64,000 bases of DNA from TMED14 sp964475135 (GTDB lineage Bacteria; Bacteroidota; Bacteroidia; Flavobacteriales; Schleiferiaceae), in the NCBI GenBank assembly GCA_964475135.1, contig CAYYWL010000002.1:16336-80335 (forward strand), written 5' to 3'. Shown here piece by piece: positions 1 to 6,911 of the stretch; position 1 is the first letter of the stretch; each line of letters opens with the position of its first letter. The translations under genes were made by a program, and so were the position numbers. Under the pieces are notes generated by a model. It worked only from the letters and a program-made list of their open reading frames with translations, had not been told where the DNA came from and did no database searches.

Positions 1-534
1 CAATGTGCTCATGAGCCAGGGAAGGTTGCTCGCGATCCAGGTTCCGATGCCGATAATAAGCGTTTGCGCCACAAACCCGTACGAGCGCTGCTCGTCCGGA
101 AGCTTGTCAGCGACGAGGGCCCGAAAGGGCTCCATCGAAATGTTAATGGAGGCATCGAGGACCCAAAGCAGACCGGCGGCAACCCAGAGCGCCGGAGAAT
201 TGGGAATGAAAAAAAGCGCCAGCGTGCTCAAGACGGCTCCGACCAAAAAGTAGGGACGGCGGCGGCCAAAGCGCGGACTCCAGGTGCGGTCTGATAAGTA
301 CCCAATGATGGGCTGCACAATCAGTCCCGTGAGGGGGGCGGCAATCCAGAGTCCGGGAAGCTCGTCCTTACTCGCCCCAAGGTTTTGAAAGATGGACGAC
401 ATGAAGCCTCCTTGAAGGGCGAAGCCGAACTGGATGCCCAAGAATCCGAAGCTCATGTTCCAGATTTGCCAAAAATTGAGGGCCTTTTTGGGAGAGGTAG
501 CGGCCGCAGAGCCGGTCGAAGAGCTGGTTGCCAT
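1..534 (-). CDS. MFS sugar transporter, 5'-part only
   Basis: The N-terminal 178 codons of an inner-membrane major facilitator protein are present; the gene runs off the left edge. The start ATG lies 6 bp after the stop of the NUDIX regulator gene, so the two are probably co-transcribed. After a Ser/Ala/Thr-rich tail (about residues 1-16) come hydrophobic segments and a loop with the cluster FGRRRPYF after SDRTWSP. This is the loop 2-3 signature of glycoside/sucrose-maltose type symporters (GPH/SLC45-like), with GYLSDR matching the MFS G-x-x-x-D-R motif. Beside genes for maltose phosphorolysis, the likely substrate is maltose or maltodextrin; that is inference from context. The C-terminal half cannot be assessed. 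Confidence 0.85.
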   Translation of the reverse strand, partial: MATSSSTGSAAATSPKKALNFWQIWNMSFGFLGIQFGFALQGGFMSSIFQNLGASKDELPGLWIAAPLTGLIVQPIIGYLSDRTWSPRFGRRRPYFLVGAVLSTLALFFIPNSPALWVAAGLLWVLDASINISMEPFRALVADKLPDEQRSYGFVAQTLIIGIGTWIASNLPWLMSTL

Positions 535-540
535 ATGGTG

Positions 541-1227
541 CTAGTTTTGAGCGCGTTCGGGGTTGCGCGTGTAAAGTCGGGCGGGCTTGTGGACCACGCC
601 GGTTTGCTTTTCGTCGAGCGGAACCACCCACTGGTCGTTCAGCGCCTTTTTGCGGAAGTTCCGCTTGTCGAAGTTTGAGTTCAGGATCGCCTCATGGACT
701 GCCTGCATCTGACTGAGGGTAAACTTATTGGGCAAAAGTTCAAAGCCTACGCGCAACTCGCTTAGTTCGCGGCGCAGTGTGGTGAGAGCCTGGTCAAAAA
801 TCGTGTTGTGGTCAAAGGCCAAGCGCGGAATTTCGTTGGCGTCGTGCCAAAAGGCGCGGGCGGCAAAACTCGAAGCCAAGAGGTTGAAGTCGGTCATTTT
901 GACCAGCGCATAGTAGGCAATTGTGATGACTCGTGCGGTCGGATCCTTGCGCACGTGGGTTAACCACGGGAGGTCTTTGGGGTCTTTGACGCGGTTGGGG
1001 TCTCCGAAGGTTCCGCACTGCTGCAGGTAGAGGCCGCTGAGGCCTGTGAGCTCGCGCAGCACGCGGGCGGCAGACTGGTCGAGGTCCTCGTCCTCTTCGA
1101 GGTGGTCACCAGGGAGCGCAAAGCGGCAAGCTTGGCCAAAGTCCTCTTGCTCAATCAATAAGACATTGAGTTTTTGGCCGTCAAAGCCAAAAACCACACA
1201 GTCAACTGAAACGTTGGGGTTCTGCAT
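541..1227 (-). CDS. NUDIX-fold transcriptional regulator (NrtR/AraR-like)
   Basis: The protein has 228 residues: an N-terminal NUDIX domain (about 1-145) followed by a winged-helix-like C-terminal domain (about 150-228), the architecture of the NrtR/AraR regulators of Bacteroidota. The NUDIX box is degenerate. Where hydrolases have REUxEExGU this protein reads RVLRELTGL, so the catalytic glutamates are largely lost and a ligand-sensing role is more likely than hydrolysis. It is divergent from pfkA and the maltose genes and precedes the MFS gene, which points to sugar-responsive control of both units. Two matching palindromes lie in the 74-bp divergent spacer to the chosen pfkA start. The ligand is not known from sequence. 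Confidence 0.85.
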   Translation of the reverse strand: MQNPNVSVDCVVFGFDGQKLNVLLIEQEDFGQACRFALPGDHLEEDEDLDQSAARVLRELTGLSGLYLQQCGTFGDPNRVKDPKDLPWLTHVRKDPTARVITIAYYALVKMTDFNLLASSFAARAFWHDANEIPRLAFDHNTIFDQALTTLRRELSELRVGFELLPNKFTLSQMQAVHEAILNSNFDKRNFRKKALNDQWVVPLDEKQTGVVHKPARLYTRNPERAQN

Positions 1228-1234
1228 AGGTAGA

Positions 1235-1242
1235 CAAATGTA
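1235..1242 (-). promoter_or_regulatory. -7 promoter box of the NUDIX regulator
   Basis: TACATTTG on the minus strand matches the Bacteroidota consensus TAnnTTTG exactly and ends 7 nt before the ATG, so the transcript should have almost no leader. No clear -33 TTTG is visible. It overlaps the first palindrome at 1239-1251, as expected for autoregulation. Confidence 0.6.
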
Positions 1243-1251
1243 CTTCGGACA
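1239..1251. promoter_or_regulatory. Candidate operator 1 for the NUDIX regulator
   Basis: TGTACTTCGGACA is an imperfect palindrome of the form TGTnC-nnn-GnACA. The 16-bp sequence from 1239 (TGTACTTCGGACACTA) recurs with two changes at 1272. It overlaps the regulator's own -7 box. Assignment to the regulator is inferred from position. Confidence 0.55.
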
Positions 1252-1271
1252 CTAACATTCTCACTACTATG

Positions 1272-1284
1272 TGTACTTTGAACA
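1272..1284. promoter_or_regulatory. Candidate operator 2, upstream of pfkA
   Basis: TGTACTTTGAACA is the second copy of the TGTnC-nnn-GnACA palindrome, 33 bp (about three helical turns) from the first and in the same orientation. It covers the sequence TACTTTG (1274-1280), a -7-like box with one base fewer than consensus, 21 nt before the pfkA ATG. A protein bound here should block or modulate the pfkA operon promoter. Confidence 0.55.
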
Positions 1285-1301
1285 CTATCTTCGTAAAACG
1301 T

Positions 1302-2273
1302 ATGAAACGCATAGCCGTGCTGACCTCAGGGGGCGACGCCCCTGGAATGAACGCCGCCATCCGCGCTGTGGTGCGGTCCGCTTCTTTTTATGGACTTGAA
1401 TGTGTAGGCGTGTACCGCGGCTACGACGGATTGGTTGAGGCGGATTTTGTTCCGCTCGACAGCAAAAGTGTGCGCAACATTCTCGCCCAGGGCGGAACCA
1501 TTCTCAAGTCCGCGCGCAGCCAACGATTCCGCACCCCAGAGGGCCGCGCCGAAGCCGCCGCCAACCTTCGCGCCCAGGGCATCGATGGCCTCGTGGTGAT
1601 TGGCGGAGACGGAACCTTTACCGGTGCCCACAAACTTTGTGAAGAGCACGCGATTCCGGTCGTCGGAATTCCGGGCACCATCGACAACGACCTGTTCGGC
1701 ACAGACTACACGATCGGATACGATACCGCGAGCAACACGGTGGTCGAGAGCATCGACAAGATTCGCGACACCGCCAACAGCCACAACCGCCTCTTTTTGG
1801 TCGAGGTGATGGGCCGCGACGCCGGATTCATTGCACTGAGCTCGGGCCTTGCGACGGGTGCCATAAGCATCGTGCTTCCCGAGCGCAATACCACCATCGA
1901 AGAGCTTCAGGCCGCGATTGACCAGGGCGCCGAACGCAAAAAAACCAGCAACATCGTCGTCGTCGCCGAAGGCAACCGCCTCGGAACCCCCTTTGAGCTC
2001 GCCGACGCGCTGAAACAACACAACCCCGACCTTGACGTCAAAGTCACCATTCTCGGACACATTCAGCGGGGCGGTTCGCCCAGCATGCTCGACCGAGTGA
2101 ACGCCAGCCGACTCGGCGTGGCGGCGGTGGAAGCCTTGCTCAACGGCAAGTCCGACGTCATGGTGGGCATCGTGAGCGGTCAGCTTGCGCACACCCATCT
2201 ACCCATGGCTATTCTCAACAAAGCTTCGCTCGACGAAGATTTGATACGCATTGCCCGAATACTGTCTATCTAA
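1302..2273 (+). CDS. pfkA: ATP-dependent 6-phosphofructokinase
   Basis: This 323-residue cytoplasmic enzyme phosphorylates fructose 6-phosphate to fructose 1,6-bisphosphate. Family signatures are TSGGDAPGMN near residue 8, GGDGT at 101-105 and PGTIDND at 124-130. Glycine at position 104 rather than aspartate indicates ATP rather than pyrophosphate as donor. I chose the ATG at 1302, where homology starts (MKRIAVLTSGGD); an in-frame ATG at 1269 would add 11 unrelated residues and lies next to the operator. It is the first gene of the rightward glycolysis/maltose operon and gapA follows after 29 bp. Confidence 0.95.
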   Translation: MKRIAVLTSGGDAPGMNAAIRAVVRSASFYGLECVGVYRGYDGLVEADFVPLDSKSVRNILAQGGTILKSARSQRFRTPEGRAEAAANLRAQGIDGLVVIGGDGTFTGAHKLCEEHAIPVVGIPGTIDNDLFGTDYTIGYDTASNTVVESIDKIRDTANSHNRLFLVEVMGRDAGFIALSSGLATGAISIVLPERNTTIEELQAAIDQGAERKKTSNIVVVAEGNRLGTPFELADALKQHNPDLDVKVTILGHIQRGGSPSMLDRVNASRLGVAAVEALLNGKSDVMVGIVSGQLAHTHLPMAILNKASLDEDLIRIARILSI

Positions 2274-2302
2274 CCCATTTTACTCGTTTTTTTGTACTCG
2301 CT

Positions 2303-3301
2303 ATGAATAAGATCGCAATCAACGGATTTGGCCGCATCGGCCGCCTCACCTTTCGCAACCTCATCGTACGTCCCGACGTTGAGATTGTAGCCATCAACGA
2401 CTTGACCGACACCGCCACCTTGGCGCACTTGCTCAAGTACGACTCGGCGCACGGAGGCTTCCAAGGTACGGTTTCGCACACTCCAAACAGCCTGATCGTC
2501 AATGGCAAAGAGATTCGCATTACCGCCATCAAGAACCCTGCAGAGCTTCCATGGGGCGAGCTGGGTGTGGACCTCGTGATCGAGTCAACCGGAATCTTTA
2601 CCAGCAAAGAGCAGCTTGAGCTGCACCTGCAGGCCGGTGCCAAGAAGGTGGGCCTCAGCGCTCCCGCAAAGGCCGACGACGTGAAGACGGTGGTATTGGG
2701 CGTAAACGAGGGAATCCTCGGTCCCGACGACCACGTGTTCAGCAACGCTTCGTGCACGACCAACTGCTTGGCTCCGATGATGAAAGTCCTCAACGACACC
2801 TTTGGGGTGGTCAAAGGCTACATGCTTACTGTACATGCCTACACCAACGACCAGAGTATTCAGGATGCTCCGCACCGCGACCTTCGCCGCGCACGCGCTG
2901 CTGCGGTGAGCATGATTCCGACCACCACCGGGGCCGCCAAGGCCGTGGGCCTCGTGCTTCCCGAACTGAAGGGCAAGCTCGACGGCTACGCGATCCGCGT
3001 CCCAACACTTACGGGCTCAGCCACTGACGTAACGGTAGAATTGGCAAAGCCCGCTACCGCTGCCGAAATCAACGCCGCCATGAAGGCCGCCGCCGAAGGT
3101 CCGCTGAAGGGCATTCTTCAGTACACTGAAGACCCCATCGTGTCTGCCGACATCGTGGGCAACAAGCACTCGTGCATTTTTGACTCTGGCATCACGTCGG
3201 CCAACGGAACCCTGGTGAAAATCATGGGTTGGTACGACAACGAGGCCGGCTACTCTGCCCGCATGGCCGACATGGCAGTGCGCATGGCAGCTCAATCTTA
3301 A
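2303..3301 (+). CDS. gapA: Glyceraldehyde-3-phosphate dehydrogenase, type I
   Basis: The 332-residue enzyme has the usual length. It oxidises glyceraldehyde 3-phosphate to 1,3-bisphosphoglycerate. The N-terminal Rossmann motif INGFGRIGR is followed by INDL near residue 32, whose aspartate favours NAD over NADP. The active-site sequence SNASCTTNCLAP places the catalytic cysteine at 151, and VHAYT gives the histidine at about 178. Its place between pfkA and a sugar kinase suggests lower glycolysis is induced together with maltose breakdown. Confidence 0.96.
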   Translation: MNKIAINGFGRIGRLTFRNLIVRPDVEIVAINDLTDTATLAHLLKYDSAHGGFQGTVSHTPNSLIVNGKEIRITAIKNPAELPWGELGVDLVIESTGIFTSKEQLELHLQAGAKKVGLSAPAKADDVKTVVLGVNEGILGPDDHVFSNASCTTNCLAPMMKVLNDTFGVVKGYMLTVHAYTNDQSIQDAPHRDLRRARAAAVSMIPTTTGAAKAVGLVLPELKGKLDGYAIRVPTLTGSATDVTVELAKPATAAEINAAMKAAAEGPLKGILQYTEDPIVSADIVGNKHSCIFDSGITSANGTLVKIMGWYDNEAGYSARMADMAVRMAAQS

Positions 3302-3307
3302 GAAGTT

Positions 3308-4183
3308 ATGGTATTTATCGTCGAAAGCGGCTCCACCAAAGCCGATTGGATTCTTTTGGACGCTTCGGCCACTGAGGTCGGACGCTGGTCGGTCAAGGGC
3401 CTCAACCCCTACTTTCACGACGCGGACGAAGTCGAGCGCACCCTGCGCGCCGAATCCGAAATCATGGCCCACGCTCCTTCGGTGGAAAAGGTCTTTTTTT
3501 ACGGAGCCGGATGCTCGTCCGACGCCCTGAATGCCATCATCGCCGAAGGCCTTGAGCGCGTGTTCACGGCGGCCAACGTCCTGGTTGACCACGACTTGCT
3601 CGCGGCGGCCTACGCCACCTACTTTGGCGAGCCGCACATCGCGTGCATCCTCGGAACCGGATCCAATTCATGCTACTTCGACGGTACGGCCGTGCACGAA
3701 GAGGTACCCGCGCTAGCCTACATCTTGGGCGACGAGGGTTCGGCGAGCTACATCGGCAAGCGGTTGGTGCGCGACTTTCTGTACAAGCGCCTTCCTGCCG
3801 ACCTGCACGCTGCCTTTGTCGGATCCTACGGCGTCGGCAAAGCCGAGATCTTCAATTCGGTATACAACGAGCCCAACGCCAACGTCTACCTCGCGAACTA
3901 CGCGCGGTTTGCCGGCGACCACGCTGAGCATCCGTACATTCAAGAGATTGTATTCGAGGGATTTAAGGCCTTTATCGAGTTCCACGTGCTCTGCTTCGCC
4001 GAGGCCCGTCAAGGCGCCCAGGTGAACTTCGTAGGCTCGGTGGCCAAGGCCTTTGAGCCGCTGCTCCAGAAGGCATGCGCCGAAGCCGGCGTGCGCTACG
4101 GACGCACCCAAGCTAAGCCCGTCAACCGCTTAGTGGAGTACCACATTGACGTGCTGCGGGTTCTCGAACCCCAAGCCCTGTGA
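3308..4183 (+). CDS. BadF/BadG-family sugar kinase (N-acetylglucosamine kinase-like)
   Basis: This 291-residue protein has the ASKHA ATPase fold. The phosphate-1 motif ESGSTKADW lies near residues 6-14 and the phosphate-2 motif LGTGSNS near 115-121, the pattern of BadF/BadG/BcrA-type GlcNAc kinases annotated widely in Bacteroidota. It begins 6 bp after gapA and its stop overlaps the GTG start of pgmB (GTGA). In this operon it could phosphorylate the free glucose released by the disaccharide phosphorylase, as no other hexokinase is visible here; that role is inference. N-acetylglucosamine remains the default family substrate. Confidence 0.75.
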   Translation: MVFIVESGSTKADWILLDASATEVGRWSVKGLNPYFHDADEVERTLRAESEIMAHAPSVEKVFFYGAGCSSDALNAIIAEGLERVFTAANVLVDHDLLAAAYATYFGEPHIACILGTGSNSCYFDGTAVHEEVPALAYILGDEGSASYIGKRLVRDFLYKRLPADLHAAFVGSYGVGKAEIFNSVYNEPNANVYLANYARFAGDHAEHPYIQEIVFEGFKAFIEFHVLCFAEARQGAQVNFVGSVAKAFEPLLQKACAEAGVRYGRTQAKPVNRLVEYHIDVLRVLEPQAL

Positions 4184-4815
4184 TCCGCGGATTTCTTTTT
4201 GACCTCGACGGGGTGCTGGTCGACACGGCCCAGTACCACTTTTTGGCCTGGCAGCGCATGGCGGCCGAGCTCGGAATTCACTTTGGCGAAGCCGAGAACG
4301 AGCAGCTCAAGGGCGTTTCACGGGCTGAATCCCTGAACCGCATCCTCGCCTGGGGCAGAAAAACCCTTTCGGACGCCGAGAAGCAGCACTGGATGACCCT
4401 CAAAAACGACTGGTACCTCGAACTCGTTCGGGGTATGCCGGCCGACGACTACCTGCCCGGAGCCCACGAATTCCTACGCGCTAGCCGTGCCGCGGGAATC
4501 AAGGTGGCGCTGGGTTCCGCGTCCAAAAACGCTCCGCTCATTTTGGAGCGATTGGGCTGGATTCCGCTGTTTGACGCCTTAGTTGACGGCAACGTCGTGA
4601 CCGCGTCCAAACCCGACCCCGAAGTCTTTCTCGAAGGCGCCCGACGCCTCGGCCTCAAGCCCGAGGAGTGTGTGGTGTTCGAAGATTCCGAAGCCGGAGT
4701 CGAAGCCGCCCGCCGCGGCGGCATGAAGGTGGTCGGAATCGGCCACGGCCTCGAAGCCGACCTTCTTGTCAGCGGCCTGGACCAACTGACGCCCGAACGC
4801 GCGCAGCAGCTTTAA
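4180..4815 (+). CDS. pgmB: Beta-phosphoglucomutase
   Basis: This HAD-superfamily enzyme of 211 residues would convert beta-glucose 1-phosphate to glucose 6-phosphate. DLDGVLVDT at residues 8-16 supplies the Asp nucleophile and the Asp acid/base, GSASKN is HAD motif II, and KPDPEVF plus VVFEDSEAGVEAA give motifs III and IV with the beta-PGM-type helical cap between. The GTG start overlaps the previous stop, so translation is probably coupled. Position just before a GH65 phosphorylase, which releases beta-glucose 1-phosphate, makes the assignment strong. It lacks a fused phosphorylase or kinase domain. Confidence 0.93.
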   Translation: MIRGFLFDLDGVLVDTAQYHFLAWQRMAAELGIHFGEAENEQLKGVSRAESLNRILAWGRKTLSDAEKQHWMTLKNDWYLELVRGMPADDYLPGAHEFLRASRAAGIKVALGSASKNAPLILERLGWIPLFDALVDGNVVTASKPDPEVFLEGARRLGLKPEECVVFEDSEAGVEAARRGGMKVVGIGHGLEADLLVSGLDQLTPERAQQL

Positions 4816-4817
4816 CC

Positions 4818-4835
4818 CGTAACTAGCAACTCGCT
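4818..4835. repeat. Short CTAG-type intergenic string
   Basis: The spacer between pgmB and the GH65 gene reads CCGTAACTAGCAACTCGCT. It resembles the TAACTAG/CAACTAG strings found in several other intergenic spaces of this window. Confidence 0.35.
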
Positions 4836-6911
4836 ATGAAGCCCCCCATTCACATCGATCCCTGGCGCGTCGTCGAAACGACCTGGACGCCCGAAGCCCA
4901 CATCATGAGCGAAAGCCTTTTTGCGCTCGGCAACGGACGCATGGGGCACCGCGCCAACCACGAAGAGGCCTTTAGCGGCAAGCACCTCAAAGGGAGCTAC
5001 ATCGCCGGAGTGTACTACCCCGACAAGACTAAGGTGGGCTGGTGGAAGAACGGCTACCCGGAGTACTTCGCCAAGGTCCTGAACGCCGTGAACTACGTGG
5101 GCATCGACCTACGCGTCGACGGCGAAGTGGTCGATTTGTACACGGCCAAGGTTTCAGAGTTTTACCGCGAACTCGACATGGAGCACGGCGTCCTGACCCG
5201 CCGATTCACCGCCGCGCTCGCCAACGGAGCCACCGTGACCGTCGAAGCCCAGCGCTTCTTGAGCATTGTGCGCGACGAGGTTTCGGCCCAGCAGTTCCGG
5301 GTGACGGTCGACCGCGCTGCCGAGGTGGTGCTCGAGCCCTACCTCGATTTTAACGTGGTGAATTCGGACGCCAACTGGGACGAGACGTTTTGGGCGCAAG
5401 AGGGCCACGGCGCGGGTTCGTGGGTCAAGGCACGCACCAAGAAGCTCGACTTTTTTGTGACCGCAGCCATGGAGTGCCGCGTTCATGGCGCGGGCGGAAC
5501 GGCCGTGGGCCGTGAGGGCTACGCCGCNNNNNNNNNNNNNNNNNNNNNNNNNNNNNNNNNNNNNNNNNNNNNNNNNNNNNNNNNNNNNNNNNNNNNNNNN
5601 NNNNNNNNNNNNNNNNNNNNNNNNNNNCCCAAAGGATTCACCGGCGAGAAGTACGGCGGCTCGACCTACTGGGACACCGAGGCCTACTGCCTACCCTTCT
5701 ACCTCGCGTCGACCGACCCCGAAGTGGGCCGCAACCTGCTGGTGTACCGCTACAAGCAGCTCGACAAGGCGATCGAAAACGCCGCCAAGCTCGGATTCAC
5801 CGACGGGGCCGCGCTCTACCCGATGGTCACGATGAACGGCGAAGAGTGCCACAACGAGTGGGAGATCACCTTCGAAGAAATCCACCGCAATGGCGCGATT
5901 TCGTACGGAATCTACACCTACCTGCGCCACACCCGCGACTACGGCTACCTGGCTGAAGGCGGACTCGAAGTGCTCGTCGCCATCGCCCGATTCTGGGCCC
6001 AGCGCGTCAACTGGAGCGACGACAAAGAGCAGTTCGTCATCTTGGGCGTGACTGGACCGAACGAGTACGAGAACAACGTCAACAACAACTACTACACGAA
6101 CTTCATGGCCGCCTGGTGCTTGGAGTACGCCGCAGAATGCGCCGCGTACCTGGCCCAAAACCAGCCCGAGGACTACGCCGCACTCTGCGCCAAGATGGAC
6201 CTCGACGCCGACGAACTCGAGCAGTGGGAAGCCATTCGCAGCAACATGTACTACCCGTACAGCGAAAAGCACGAGGTATTCTTGCAGCAGGACGGATTTT
6301 TGGACAAAGAGCTCGTCCCGGTGGCCCAACTCGACCCCGCAGAGCGCCCCATCAACCAAAAGTGGAGCTGGGACCGCATCCTGCGCTCGCCCTACATCAA
6401 GCAGGCCGACACGCTTCAGGGAATGTTTTTCTTTGAAGACCGCACGCCCGTCGAAACGCTTCAGAAGCACTTTGACTTTTACGAGCCCCTGACGGTGCAC
6501 GAAAGCTCGCTGTCGCCCAGCGTGCACACCGTGCTCGCCTGCCGCCTCGGCTACGCGGCCAAGGCCTACGAGCTCTACCACCGCACCGCGCGCTTGGACC
6601 TCGACGACTACAACAAAGAAGTCTACCAAGGCCTGCACGTCACGGCGATGGGCGGCGCTTGGATGGCCGTCGTCTACGGATTTGGCGGAATGCGCCTGGT
6701 CGGCGAGGACCTGCACTTCAAGCCGTTCCTGCCCGAACAGTGGGGTGGAATCACCTTCCACCTGCGCTGGCGCGGAGCCCTTCTCTCGGTTCGCGTCGAG
6801 CAGAACCAACTGACGGTGCGTAACTTAGAGGGATCTGCAGCAGAATTCTACGTGGGCGGAACCCTCCAGAAGCTCGCCGCAGGCAGCGAACAAACCTATA
6901 CCCACGCATGA
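4836..6911 (+). CDS. GH65 disaccharide phosphorylase (probably maltose phosphorylase)
   Basis: This is a cytoplasmic glycoside hydrolase family 65 protein that would split maltose with phosphate into glucose and beta-glucose 1-phosphate. The catalytic-acid motif GPNEYENN is present (Glu codon at 6063-6065), as is the phosphate-binding sequence HESSLSPSVH. The reading frame stays open across a 100-N gap at 5528-5627. Read with those Ns the protein has 691 residues, whereas GH65 phosphorylases usually have about 750-770, so the real gap is probably larger than 100 bp. Pairing with pgmB supports phosphorolysis over hydrolysis. Kojibiose, nigerose or trehalose specificity cannot be excluded. The stop overlaps the next ATG (ATGA). 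Confidence 0.9.
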   Translation: MKPPIHIDPWRVVETTWTPEAHIMSESLFALGNGRMGHRANHEEAFSGKHLKGSYIAGVYYPDKTKVGWWKNGYPEYFAKVLNAVNYVGIDLRVDGEVVDLYTAKVSEFYRELDMEHGVLTRRFTAALANGATVTVEAQRFLSIVRDEVSAQQFRVTVDRAAEVVLEPYLDFNVVNSDANWDETFWAQEGHGAGSWVKARTKKLDFFVTAAMECRVHGAGGTAVGREGYAXXXXXXXXXXXXXXXXXXXXXXXXXXXXXXXXXXPKGFTGEKYGGSTYWDTEAYCLPFYLASTDPEVGRNLLVYRYKQLDKAIENAAKLGFTDGAALYPMVTMNGEECHNEWEITFEEIHRNGAISYGIYTYLRHTRDYGYLAEGGLEVLVAIARFWAQRVNWSDDKEQFVILGVTGPNEYENNVNNNYYTNFMAAWCLEYAAECAAYLAQNQPEDYAALCAKMDLDADELEQWEAIRSNMYYPYSEKHEVFLQQDGFLDKELVPVAQLDPAERPINQKWSWDRILRSPYIKQADTLQGMFFFEDRTPVETLQKHFDFYEPLTVHESSLSPSVHTVLACRLGYAAKAYELYHRTARLDLDDYNKEVYQGLHVTAMGGAWMAVVYGFGGMRLVGEDLHFKPFLPEQWGGITFHLRWRGALLSVRVEQNQLTVRNLEGSAAEFYVGGTLQKLAAGSEQTYTHA
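5528..5627. other. Assembly gap (100 N) inside the GH65 gene
   Basis: A run of exactly 100 Ns whose flanks do not repeat each other, so sequence is really missing. Frame is kept across it. Its length is a placeholder. Confidence 0.95.

Noticed and set aside
5691..6809. Long antisense open frames (for example here, 9154-10536, 18056-19543 and 24471-25823)
   Set aside because: They lie opposite strongly conserved genes, encode low-complexity Val/Gly/His-rich sequence, and are explained by high GC at third positions.
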